Below are positions 45,660 to 53,637 of a stretch of 64,000 bases of DNA, in pieces. The position numbers and the translations under genes were made by a program. How positions within the stretch are numbered: the stretch's first letter is position 1; each line of letters starts with the position of its first letter. A model generated the notes under the pieces. The model had not been told where the DNA came from, searched no databases, and saw only the letters and a list, made by a program, of their open reading frames with translations. This DNA is from Prevotella heparinolytica (lineage in GTDB: Bacteria > Bacteroidota > Bacteroidia > Bacteroidales > Bacteroidaceae), in contig NZ_SLXB01000010.1 of assembly GCF_004342845.1 (NCBI RefSeq), positions 1-64,000 of the forward strand. Direction: 5' to 3'.

Positions 45660-46208
45660 ATGATGGATATTGCCGATAACAACAAGGGCAAAATTGAAGA
45701 GGCAGAACATCATGACAAACCTATAATATTAGGATTGGCTGTGAACAAGAGCATAGGAAAGCATTGGAGTTTAGAAACAGGAATCGAATACTCTTACTTG
45801 AAGTCATATTTTACTTTGGGTACTGGCAATTACCGTGTTGACAAGAAACAAAAGTTGCATTACATCGGTATCCCTGTCAAGTTCTCGTACCAATTCATGA
45901 GGTACAAGAGACTGTCTGCTTACGGTTCTGCAGGAGCAAGCATTCAGATACCATTGTCTGGAAAGACATATGCAGACTATGTAGTAGGAGGAAAGTCTGG
46001 CTATACAACGGATTGGAAGACAACACCTTCTATACAGTGGACTGTAAACACTAACATCGGAATACAATATCAATTTGCACCAAAGCTGACATTGTTTGTT
46101 GAGCCAACGCTGAATTGGTACATTCCGAATGGCAGCGAAGTCAAGAATACTTGGACAGAACGTCCATTTACATTGACTGTGCCTTTCGGTATTAGGCTCT
46201 CTTGGTAA
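45660..46208 (+). CDS. Outer-membrane beta-barrel part (same locus, other frame)
   Basis: 182 residues from the ATG at 45660; the frame is open from 45612. It contains alternating amphipathic strands (WSLETGIEYSYLKSYFTLG, LHYIGIPVKFSYQF, LSAYGSAGASIQIPL, QWTVNTNIGIQYQFAPKLTLFVEPTLNWYI) and ends in FGIRLSW. The terminal aromatic residue is the usual signal for barrel insertion. It has no signal peptide of its own, which supports its being the C-terminus of the sigma-TM protein. A -1 shift near 45615-45624 links the two. Confidence 0.82.
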   Translation: MMDIADNNKGKIEEAEHHDKPIILGLAVNKSIGKHWSLETGIEYSYLKSYFTLGTGNYRVDKKQKLHYIGIPVKFSYQFMRYKRLSAYGSAGASIQIPLSGKTYADYVVGGKSGYTTDWKTTPSIQWTVNTNIGIQYQFAPKLTLFVEPTLNWYIPNGSEVKNTWTERPFTLTVPFGIRLSW

Positions 46209-46284
46209 GAAAGTATCAATTTGCATGCAGTCTTTATGAATGATCTGTATCTATATATACAGAAAAGTCAAAAAAATAAGATAC

Positions 46285-47079
46285 ATGCAAAAAAGACATA
46301 CAGACAGAAAGATGTATTTCCGTGACTTGGAGATAACATCTAAAGAGTTTTACATCGGCTACTTGTCAGATTTTACGGAACTGACACCAAAGAGTAGAAT
46401 CTTGGAGGTTGGCTGCGGTGAAGGAGGAAACTTAGTTCCCTTTGCACAATTAGGCTGCAATGTAACTGGTATAGATATTGCCGAATGCAGAATTAAGGAT
46501 GCCAAAGCGTACTTTTCAGGGATCAGCAATCATGCTACATTTGCATGCTGTGATTTCATGCAATATCCTGTTCCGTCTAATGAAGGGGATAAATATGATG
46601 TGATACTATTACACGACGTGATAGAACACGTTCCGACAAAAGAGCCATTTCTTGCACACATAAGAAAGTTTATGAAACCAACTGGTGTGTTGTTTGTCGG
46701 ATTCCCAGCATGGCAAATGCCTTTTGGAGGACATCAACAGATTTGCAGAAGCAAACTTTGCTCACATCTTCCATTCATTCACTTGCTGCCAAACCCTTTA
46801 TACAAGTTGTTGCTAAAAACATGCAATGAAGAGAAAGGAACTATGAATGAACTTATGAGCATAAAAGAATGCCGAACAAGTATAGAGTTGTTTGAAAGAC
46901 TCATACATCAATGTGGCTTCTCGGTAATAGATCAAAAACTTTGGTTCATCAACCCACATTACAAACAGAAGTTCCACCTTACCCCACGGCTCTTGCCACA
47001 TTGGATCTGGAAGCTGAAGTATATCAGAAATTTCTTCACCACTTCATGTTGGTATATATTGAACATAAGCCATAAATAG
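46285..47079 (+). CDS. Class I SAM-dependent methyltransferase
   Basis: 264 residues from the ATG at 46285; an ATG at 46240 would add 15. SAM-binding motif I is ILEVGCGEGGNLVPFAQLG, followed by the acidic VTGIDIAE and the motif VILLHDVIEHVP. The C-terminal part has several aromatic residues and could recognise a lipid or sugar acceptor. Enzymes of this type (UbiG/COQ5-like) appear in surface-polysaccharide loci. The acceptor is not known. It is followed by a hairpin terminator. Confidence 0.85.
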   Translation: MQKRHTDRKMYFRDLEITSKEFYIGYLSDFTELTPKSRILEVGCGEGGNLVPFAQLGCNVTGIDIAECRIKDAKAYFSGISNHATFACCDFMQYPVPSNEGDKYDVILLHDVIEHVPTKEPFLAHIRKFMKPTGVLFVGFPAWQMPFGGHQQICRSKLCSHLPFIHLLPNPLYKLLLKTCNEEKGTMNELMSIKECRTSIELFERLIHQCGFSVIDQKLWFINPHYKQKFHLTPRLLPHWIWKLKYIRNFFTTSCWYILNISHK

Positions 47080-47145
47080 AACTTACGTTCTTTAGGCAAC
47101 CATTAAATCTATGAAACAATAAATAAGATATACTTAACCATTTCG

Positions 47146-47186
47146 GAAAAGCAGACTCCAAAAATCAGTATTGGAATCTGCTTTTC
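47146..47186 (+). terminator. Terminator after the methyltransferase gene
   Basis: GAAAAGCAGA-C-TCCAA (47146-47161) with TTGGA-A-TCTGCTTTTC (47171-47186): a 15-bp stem with one mismatch and a T-rich right end. Confidence 0.75.
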
Positions 47187-47560
47187 TACTTGTATAAAAA
47201 TGTAGGAAAACATTATGATAGGCTACATTTCTATTGGTTCTTATAGAACAAAAGGGGATGATTGGGAATCACATCCTTTAAGGGAAGTCGTTTCAACCCT
47301 ACCCCTCTAAAATATCATTGGATAACTTGTTTATCACATTTTGAGTTCGGTTGAAACGTTCCCATCCAAACACTATTTGGTAGTTTTTAATGTAAGCGAA
47401 AGTTAAAGACGTTAAATGTAACACATTTCGTATCTATATAGAATCCATACAGTCACTTTTCTACCGTTTAGAGTGTATAATACTGATAATCAACTTGTAA
47501 TAGATACATTATTAACTTTGTGGAAGTTTTTGAACGAATAACAATAAAACGAATACGATA
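47187..47560. other. Non-coding stretch with a distant inverted repeat
   Basis: CGTTTCAACC (47289-47298) and GGTTGAAACG (47349-47358) are a perfect 10-bp inverted repeat 50 bp apart. GGGAA and TTCCC extend it outward after a 2-base bulge. A TAACTTTG -7 box lies at 47513-47520 before the next gene. No ORF is seen. Confidence 0.6.
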
Positions 47561-48328
47561 ATGATAGAAAACAAGACAACATCAGATTGTACCATATACG
47601 CTTTTGTTGGTACAGCAATTCTCGCCATCTCTCTTGTCGTGGCGATGTATGTAGGCAATGACTTTCACCAAAGTCTGTTTGTCAAGTCAATCATCTTTGT
47701 TGGAAGCAACATCCTGCTTTGGGCAATATTCATTTCCATGGTGAATTGTCCCTACGAACTGATGACCATTGGTAGCAACGGCAAGACAAAGAAAAACGTT
47801 GTAGAAGCAGAGTCAGCAACAGAACAAGAACAGCCAATGCAAAACTTACCACAAACACTGTATGTAAAATACAGCCATGAAGACTATGCCAAGTGTGTAG
47901 AGGCACAAGATAAAGAAGCACAGGAGGAAAAGGATAAGCGAACAAGAACCGTACTTGACTATGTGCATCGTACAATGTCACGTTTCCTTTATGAGGAAGA
48001 TTTGTACAAGGTAATTGAGGCTGTCAAGGAATGGAGCAACGACACCAACTATACCCCGACAGCAATAAACCGTTTCAAGGAGACGGTTGAGAATATCCCT
48101 TTAAGGCACTTCGTGTGGAATATCGCAGAGCGTTTGGGTAAACGTGATTACACAATGGCAATGCGAATATCCTTTATCAAGGCTTTGTTCCCAAAGCCGT
48201 TTGAAGGCTTGGACTACAGCACATTGAAGAACCTGAAAGCCCCATGTTCCAATGATATCATTCCGATTGATGAGCCAGTTAATGGTAGACATGATTTTCA
48301 TGATGTGACGGAGGAAACTCCCGAATAA
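47561..48328 (+). CDS. Element-encoded two-TM protein of unknown function
   Basis: 255 residues. Two N-terminal membrane helices (IYAFVGTAILAISLVVAMYVG; SIIFVGSNILLWAIFISMV) precede a charged linker and a C-terminal helical domain with VLDYVHRTMSRFLYEEDLYKVIEAV and PLRHFVWNIAERLGKRDYTMAMRISFIKALFP. The C-terminal pattern recurs next to excisionase-like genes in Bacteroides mobile elements. Its job is not known. The HTH gene follows 110 bp later. Confidence 0.75.
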   Translation: MIENKTTSDCTIYAFVGTAILAISLVVAMYVGNDFHQSLFVKSIIFVGSNILLWAIFISMVNCPYELMTIGSNGKTKKNVVEAESATEQEQPMQNLPQTLYVKYSHEDYAKCVEAQDKEAQEEKDKRTRTVLDYVHRTMSRFLYEEDLYKVIEAVKEWSNDTNYTPTAINRFKETVENIPLRHFVWNIAERLGKRDYTMAMRISFIKALFPKPFEGLDYSTLKNLKAPCSNDIIPIDEPVNGRHDFHDVTEETPE

Positions 48329-48438
48329 TCCCCATTGTTAGAGTTATTCTTTCGTGAATGACAAATGACTGTCACGAATGGGAGTAACGAAAGCATCATT
48401 CTGTTCCTTTGTCCCAGTTTTTTCAAAATTACTAATAC

Positions 48439-48810
48439 ATGACAAAGGAATTGACTTTCAACGACCTTCCAATGGTCGTTGCCCAGCTTCGGGACGAAGT
48501 GGTGGGCATGAAGCAGATGATCATCAGTCTGCAAACACAGAACAAGCCACACAAGGCTAATACGCACATACCTATGAGTGTGGAGGAGGCATCGGCATAT
48601 CTAAAAATGCCGATGGCAACTCTCTACATGAAACTTGGCAACGGCAGCATTCCTGCCACCAAGCCAGGCAAGCGTTACTGCCTTTATCAAGATGAACTTG
48701 ACAAGTGGCTGGAGACTAACCGCAAGAATCCTGTACCTCTTACAGCAGAGGAAGAGAACGCAGCCATACTTGCAGGAAACAAGCGCAAGCCGAAACCCTT
48801 AAACTGGTAA
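48439..48810 (+). CDS. Excisionase-like helix-turn-helix protein
   Basis: 123 residues. The MerR/Xis-type HTH is at about residues 45-95 (MSVEEASAYLKMPMATLYMKLGNGSIPATKPGKRYCLYQDELDKWL). In related elements this protein precedes the DUF3987 gene and acts in excision or regulation. Here DUF3987 begins 4 bp after its stop. A hairpin (TTCGTGA 48351-48357 with TCACGAA 48372-48378) lies upstream. Confidence 0.85.
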   Translation: MTKELTFNDLPMVVAQLRDEVVGMKQMIISLQTQNKPHKANTHIPMSVEEASAYLKMPMATLYMKLGNGSIPATKPGKRYCLYQDELDKWLETNRKNPVPLTAEEENAAILAGNKRKPKPLNW

Positions 48811-48814
48811 TGTC

Positions 48815-49594
48815 ATGGATGCGCTTGAAATTTGTAACAAGCTACGCTCGGAGGCTTCGGGCGTAGCCACTTCTGGCATTCCGCTTGACGTATTCCCCCA
48901 GAAGATGCAGCAGATGATTCTTGATTTGGCAAGGACGGAAAACTATTCCATTGAGTTCACTGTCACTTCCCTAATATCCGCTATGGCAGCAGCCGTCGGC
49001 AACTCCTGCTATATCCGGATTAAAGGCAATTGGATTACTTCACCTATTCTATATGTCATTCTTGTTGGCAGACCAGGAGTCGGCAAGACTCCACCTTTGA
49101 ACTTTGCCTACAAGCCGTTGCACGACATTGATACTGAGGAGCACCATAAGTTCAAGGCTCTAAAGAATGAGTATGCAGCCATTGTGGAGAGAAACAAGGG
49201 CAAAAAACGGACGGAATGGGAATCGTTACCTCCTGTACCAGTCCTGCATAAGAATATCATGAATGACTTCACGCCAGAGATTCTGATGCGCAATCACGAT
49301 GCCAACCTCAGAGGTGTGGCAGTTGTGGTGGATGAGATAATGGGGCTGTTCAACACCATCAACCGATACAACAACAGTGCTTTTGTACAACAGATGCTGT
49401 CGGCTCACAATGGCTTGCCTGTAGATGTATCTCGTTGTAATCTTGATTGTCCTTTACGCATTGACTATCCTTGCATACAGATTGTAGGAACTATCCAGAC
49501 TGGTATTGTGCATGAACTTTATGATATGGGATTCAAGAAGAATGGTTTTCTTGACCGTTTTCTGATTACATGCCCATGCTTGAAAGAACTCTAA
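48815..49594 (+). CDS. DUF3987 protein, N-terminal part (split by the att site)
   Basis: 254 codons up to the att core, then six more (CLKEL and stop) read from flanking DNA. A P-loop GRPGVGKTPP and a Walker-B-like AVVVDEIMG mark the DUF3987 ATPase/primase-helicase module. The frame FLDRFLITCP ends at the core, and KGLKIAPWVKV at 38009 continues it. The rebuilt protein would have 454 residues. It is preceded by the excisionase-like gene, 4 bp away. Confidence 0.9.
   Translation: MDALEICNKLRSEASGVATSGIPLDVFPQKMQQMILDLARTENYSIEFTVTSLISAMAAAVGNSCYIRIKGNWITSPILYVILVGRPGVGKTPPLNFAYKPLHDIDTEEHHKFKALKNEYAAIVERNKGKKRTEWESLPPVPVLHKNIMNDFTPEILMRNHDANLRGVAVVVDEIMGLFNTINRYNNSAFVQQMLSAHNGLPVDVSRCNLDCPLRIDYPCIQIVGTIQTGIVHELYDMGFKKNGFLDRFLITCPCLKEL
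49567..49576 (+). other. Right attachment repeat (attR core)
   Basis: TACATGCCCA, identical to 37999-38008, inside the DUF3987 reading frame. Beyond it the frame meets a TAA at 49592. Confidence 0.85.
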
Positions 49595-49649
49595 GAGACT
49601 GCGGATACTCCTCAAAGGCTTTTCGCATCACATCAATCAGCCCCCTGAA

Positions 49650-49925
49650 ATCCCGCTACGGCGAGCCCGGCGGCCTCACTGCGGTGACGTCGGTCGTCTC
49701 ACTGCGGTGACGTTGGTTGCCTCACTGCGGTGACGTCGGTCGTCTCACTACGGTGACGTCGGCTGCCTCACTATAGTGACGTTGGTCGCCTCACTATAGT
49801 GACATCGGCTGCCTCACTATGGCGGGACCGCCGGCTTCTCTACGGAAGATGCGCCGGCCCCTCCGCAGGGACGTTGCACGCCTCTCCATAGAGAGGGAGT
49901 GCACGCCTTTGCGGAGGCGGTTGGC
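49650..49925. repeat. 23-bp tandem hairpin array
   Basis: Units of exactly 23 bp begin at 49650, 49673, 49696, 49719, 49742, 49765, 49788, 49811, 49834 and 49857. Less regular copies begin at 49880 and 49905. Each has a small inverted repeat. The stem bases change together between units: CAC/GTG, CGC/GCG, CTTC/GAAG, CCCT/AGGG, CCTCTC/GAGAGG. 23 is not a multiple of 3, so it does not code. It lies just outside the mobile element and past the end of the leftward cobalamin operon. A further hairpin, GCCCGG/CCGGGC, is at 49959-49982. Confidence 0.88.
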
Positions 49926-50018
49926 GCATCTCCTTTTACACCTTATTATATATATTGCGCCCGGATAAAAATAATGCCGGGCATTCATGAGAACAAAATC
50001 TTAAAAACAGCAGCCCGT

Positions 50019-51302
50019 TCAGGGACGGGTAGTGATGCGCTTGCCGCTCAGATGGAGGTCGGTGGCTCCCTGTATCTCGGTGGAAGTCTCGCCCAGCCAT
50101 CCGCACTCTTGCCGCATGGCGCAATAAACGCGCACGAAGTCGATGCCCGGCAGATGCACCTTCTTGCCGTCCTTGTCCACCGCCCAGTCGATGTCCACAG
50201 CATTGTCGGCCATGCCGTTGGGCAGGTTGTCCACATATCCATAGTCGAAGCAATACTGCACCCAATACTTTCCCTCGCCGCTCTCTTCCACGGCATTATC
50301 GGGCAGGCGTGTGCCACGGAAAGTCAGCTTGTCCTCTTTCACCCAGCCGGGATAGTAGGACTGGTTGTGCCACGTGTTCTTTTCCAAATAGCCGCTATTG
50401 CCCTGATTGTCTTCCCAACGGATGTACTTCTTGATGGTGATAAACGTCTTTTCAGGGTCGTAGTCAGCGTCTTTTTCTTCCGTTTCGGGACGGTAATAAG
50501 TGATTTCGTAGTTGCGGATGGCCTTGGGGTTATTGTATTCGCTGCCCGCAATCTCGTACCACTCGTCATCGGGTTTGCCGTTCTTGTTCTTGTCATAGGC
50601 CACCTCGATGATGCCGGGTTCGCAACTGCCACCTTTCTTCGGTGCGTTTGGGTTAGGGTTGGCGGCGGCGAAGAAGGCGTTGCCATCCACACGGAAATCG
50701 CGCAACCCGGCCACATTCAAGATGGTATGGTCGAATCCGAAGACGATGTAACCGCCGAATCCGCCCAAGCTGATAAGCTCGCCCTTCGCCTTTCCCACCA
50801 AGCTGCGCTCCGTCCATTTCATGTAGTCGGTCCATCTCGCCCATTCCTCGCCATCGGGCCGATACAACGGCAGTTGATTGGTGAACTGACCCGGAGCGGG
50901 GAGAATGTCGAAAATCTTTGCGATGTAAGGCGACGGCTCTTTTTCAGGAGCCTCCACACTTACGGTGTACAGTTCCTTATACTCCCGTCCGTCTTTCATC
51001 GCATTCAAAGACAGCTTATAGTCTCCTGCGGTGATGGGGATGAAGCACACCGTGCTTTCCGTCGTATCCTGCAAGATATAGTTGGCCGCCTCGGGCGCGC
51101 TCTCCACTCTCCACACGCGTTTGCCGTCCACCGCTTCTTTTGTCGTGAATTCACTCTTTGCATAGAATTTCGCCGACTCCGACTTCTCTATGACAATCGG
51201 GCTCATATCCTCGTCCGGGCTGCACGAAGAAAAGACGGACAAACCTAATGCCGCAACAAGCGGCATTAGGAACTTAGTCTGTTTATAACCTCTATTCAAC
51301 AT
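50019..51302 (-). CDS. Surface lipoprotein of the cobalamin locus (paralog of 52454-53599)
   Basis: 427 residues from the ATG at 51302; the ATG at 51317 would overlap the upstream gene. Lipobox GLSVFSSCSPDED. An Ig-like N-terminal part leads into a domain with GGYIVFGFDHTILNV, a calcium-loop-like AYDKNKNGKPDDEWYEIAG and VHLPGIDFVRVYCAM. The same landmarks occur in the 52454-53599 protein, so the two are paralogs. Probably cell-surface cobamide binding or capture, inferred from the riboswitch-controlled operon. Confidence 0.75.
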   Translation of the reverse strand: MLNRGYKQTKFLMPLVAALGLSVFSSCSPDEDMSPIVIEKSESAKFYAKSEFTTKEAVDGKRVWRVESAPEAANYILQDTTESTVCFIPITAGDYKLSLNAMKDGREYKELYTVSVEAPEKEPSPYIAKIFDILPAPGQFTNQLPLYRPDGEEWARWTDYMKWTERSLVGKAKGELISLGGFGGYIVFGFDHTILNVAGLRDFRVDGNAFFAAANPNPNAPKKGGSCEPGIIEVAYDKNKNGKPDDEWYEIAGSEYNNPKAIRNYEITYYRPETEEKDADYDPEKTFITIKKYIRWEDNQGNSGYLEKNTWHNQSYYPGWVKEDKLTFRGTRLPDNAVEESGEGKYWVQYCFDYGYVDNLPNGMADNAVDIDWAVDKDGKKVHLPGIDFVRVYCAMRQECGWLGETSTEIQGATDLHLSGKRITTRP

Positions 51303-51303
51303 A

Positions 51304-52398
51304 TCAAAGCATCTCAATATCGTTCAAGCAGAAATACGCTGCGGTATTCATGCCATACTGCCCCGAATCGGACGAACGCATCTGGAAGAGCAGGTATCTG
51401 ACATTACTGAAACCTAATTCTTCGGAAAAAGCCCAAGAATTAGTTCCCCAAAATCCATTAGAATCAAATCCAGCAAGCTCAATTACCTCAGGACTTCCAA
51501 TAACACCTGACGCATAGACAGGGAAAACCAACAAGCGGAGATAGTCGGAAGGACTGTTGAATGGCGTGGCGAATCCGTCACCTTCCTTGCAACCGTAGTA
51601 AGCCCACGGACTGTTAGTGATTTTTATACGTTGTACGGTATAATTGGTATTGCCGTCCCCTAACTTAATCCAGTTCGAGAAGCCGGTTTCAGTGAAAGCG
51701 GTAGGATAAGGAATGTTTTCAGGGTCGATAGGGAAACTCTGAATATCCTTGCCGTAATACCCCCAATAGCCCAACATGAAGTTGGTATTGCTGTTATTCC
51801 TGTCCATACATCCCCATTGGTGGGCAATCCAATTAACGGAACCCGAATGGATGGTATCCGTCGTATAAGTACCGAAGTTAGAACTGTCGTACACATTGGA
51901 AACGGTGAACCCGTCCCAATATCCATAACCGGAATTAGTACCCGTGTGCGAGAAAGTGAAATGAGGAGTCTCGTGGAACTTCGTATTGGTATAAGTCTGA
52001 TTCCAATAGTAGCCCGTCTGCCCGGGAGGCTGAATGCCGTTACCGGAATTCAGCACAAACTGATTCAGTTCCGAACTAAGGCTGATAGAGTTGGTCACTG
52101 TATAAGTAACCCTGCTCTGCACGCCACGCTTAGAGGTTTCCAACACCACATCGTACATTCCTGACTTCTCTTCCCGGAAAGTGTATTCGGAATCCGTAGA
52201 AACCAACTTTCCGTTCCGGAACCACGCATACGAATCGGCACCCTTGACAGGGGCTTCCATTACCACAGGCCTGTTTATCAAGGCCTTTACTTCTTTTGTA
52301 CTTTGGTTAACGATTGTTGAATCGTTTTCCCACTCTGTGTTTTGGCAACCTGCAAAGGCTAATACCATTACACTCAATGCAAACAATTTTGTTCTCAT
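51304..52398 (-). CDS. DUF4465-like surface lipoprotein
   Basis: 364 residues. Lipobox VLAFAGCQNTEW. An Ig/PKD-like N-terminal domain (AYAWFRNGKLV-like, YTFREEKSGMYDVVLE) is followed by a beta-sandwich with TFSHTGTNSGYGYWDGFTVSNVYDSSNFGTYT, which resembles DUF4465. It ends AAYFCLNDIEML. It sits between two paralogous lipoprotein genes in the cobalamin operon. Published BtuH-type cobalamin-binding lipoproteins belong to this kind of locus, but I cannot assign it to BtuH without a search. Confidence 0.72.
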   Translation of the reverse strand: MRTKLFALSVMVLAFAGCQNTEWENDSTIVNQSTKEVKALINRPVVMEAPVKGADSYAWFRNGKLVSTDSEYTFREEKSGMYDVVLETSKRGVQSRVTYTVTNSISLSSELNQFVLNSGNGIQPPGQTGYYWNQTYTNTKFHETPHFTFSHTGTNSGYGYWDGFTVSNVYDSSNFGTYTTDTIHSGSVNWIAHQWGCMDRNNSNTNFMLGYWGYYGKDIQSFPIDPENIPYPTAFTETGFSNWIKLGDGNTNYTVQRIKITNSPWAYYGCKEGDGFATPFNSPSDYLRLLVFPVYASGVIGSPEVIELAGFDSNGFWGTNSWAFSEELGFSNVRYLLFQMRSSDSGQYGMNTAAYFCLNDIEML

Positions 52399-52453
52399 AA
52401 AATTAAAGATTTAAACGATTAATAATAGGCCATTTAAAATGACCGGAATATAC

Positions 52454-53599
52454 CTAATGAGAAGCTGTTGAGGAAAGATGACAATCGTATACGTCATATA
52501 CCAACACCCCATTCGCTCTCAAATTTCCTACAAATCGACCGCCAGAAACGACCTTTACGAAATCGATACCAAGTAGGTGCACGCCGTTACCCTTTTCATC
52601 AACCGCATTTTCAATATTGAACATGTTATCTCTTCCCGGCAACTTACAGAGATATCCCCAGTGGTCTTCATTGGCACCTACTGCCTTATAGTAGAGGGTA
52701 AATGGCGGTTTTCTCCACCCCGATCCCTCCATATAATTGCCTTGATCGTCATATCCGGGAAATGGATTTCTGCCCCTTATAGTACCGCTTTTCCCGAAAC
52801 CGTCTTCAATATTGTACCTCAATATCTTACGTTCTTTATTAAAATCATGAGGGGCAAAATATTTGGTATATGCATTCGGAGTATCATACTTTGTGCCATA
52901 ACGTTCGCCTTTCAGTTCATACCACTCGTCCTCATCGGGCAGGCCATTTTTATTCTTATCGTAGGCCACGTACACCACGCCTGCCATACCGGGATCTACC
53001 TCCGCACCTATTTTGAAATCGTCTTCACCCGGCACATTGACAATCGTGTGGTCGAACCCCAGTACGGCAGAACCGCCCATACAGCCTATCGGAAGGCCAT
53101 TGCGAGATTCATACTCCAAGGCAATATCCTTAAACTTTCCACCCTCTTTCAGCATATCGTTCAGTTCCTTCATCACCGTAGTTTTGTTCCTATTCTTAAT
53201 CACATAGGTATTGATAGAGTTATATGGTGCCGGGTCGTATTCTATAACGGATGTCTGTATATTCTTATATCCACCGTCCGTCACATTAATGGCGAAATTG
53301 GCGGTGTAAACCTTCTCTTCGGCATCGGTCACGGTGAGCACGAAGTCTTTCTTTCCCACTTCTGCTGTGATAAAGGTAAAGACGTCATCCGTGCTGTAGA
53401 TAGAGTCTCCACAGCTCCATTTGTACTTGGCGGCCGTGCCGTTGGCAATCGTCGGCTTAATATCCAGTACCTTGCAGTTGGGCGTTTCATACTGTGCCTG
53501 CAAACCGATAGTCAGAGGCTCCGGATCATCCTTGCTACACGCTGTGAATGCGAAAGCAATAATGCACATTGCACAGCCTAAATTCATTAACTTCTTCAT
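52454..53599 (-). CDS. PKD-like surface lipoprotein of the cobalamin locus
   Basis: 381 residues from the ATG at 53599; the longer reading to 53704 overlaps the upstream gene. Lipobox AFAFTACSKDD. A PKD-like domain lies at about residues 30-115 (KYKWSCGDSIYSTDDVFTFITA). The main domain has GGSAVLGFDHTIVNVPGEDDF, AYDKNKNGLPDEDEWYELKGE and VHLLGIDFVKVVSGG. It is a probable surface protein with a Ca-binding loop, paralogous to 50019-51302. Confidence 0.78.
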   Translation of the reverse strand: MKKLMNLGCAMCIIAFAFTACSKDDPEPLTIGLQAQYETPNCKVLDIKPTIANGTAAKYKWSCGDSIYSTDDVFTFITAEVGKKDFVLTVTDAEEKVYTANFAINVTDGGYKNIQTSVIEYDPAPYNSINTYVIKNRNKTTVMKELNDMLKEGGKFKDIALEYESRNGLPIGCMGGSAVLGFDHTIVNVPGEDDFKIGAEVDPGMAGVVYVAYDKNKNGLPDEDEWYELKGERYGTKYDTPNAYTKYFAPHDFNKERKILRYNIEDGFGKSGTIRGRNPFPGYDDQGNYMEGSGWRKPPFTLYYKAVGANEDHWGYLCKLPGRDNMFNIENAVDEKGNGVHLLGIDFVKVVSGGRFVGNLRANGVLVYDVYDCHLSSTASH

Positions 53600-53637
53600 A
53601 CGTGCTAAAATGTTTAAATGAGTAATATAAATTGTGA

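Larger units (their letters stand above)
37999..49576 (+). mobile_element. Integrative mobilizable element, about 11.6 kb
   Basis: Bounded by direct repeats TACATGCCCA at 37999-38008 and 49567-49576. Content: DUF3987 C-terminal part, DUF6371 protein, MobV relaxase, HigBA-type toxin-antitoxin, acyltransferase, sigma/TM/barrel protein, methyltransferase, unknown membrane protein, excisionase-like HTH, DUF3987 N-terminal part. It is visibly AT-richer than the flanks. Joining the right end to the left end across one repeat restores the DUF3987 frame exactly. No integrase or transposase gene is visible, so the recombinase is in trans or unrecognised. Confidence 0.9.

Noticed and set aside
49650..49925. 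CRISPR-like repeat array
   Set aside because: Units are back to back without unique spacers, and no cas genes are present.
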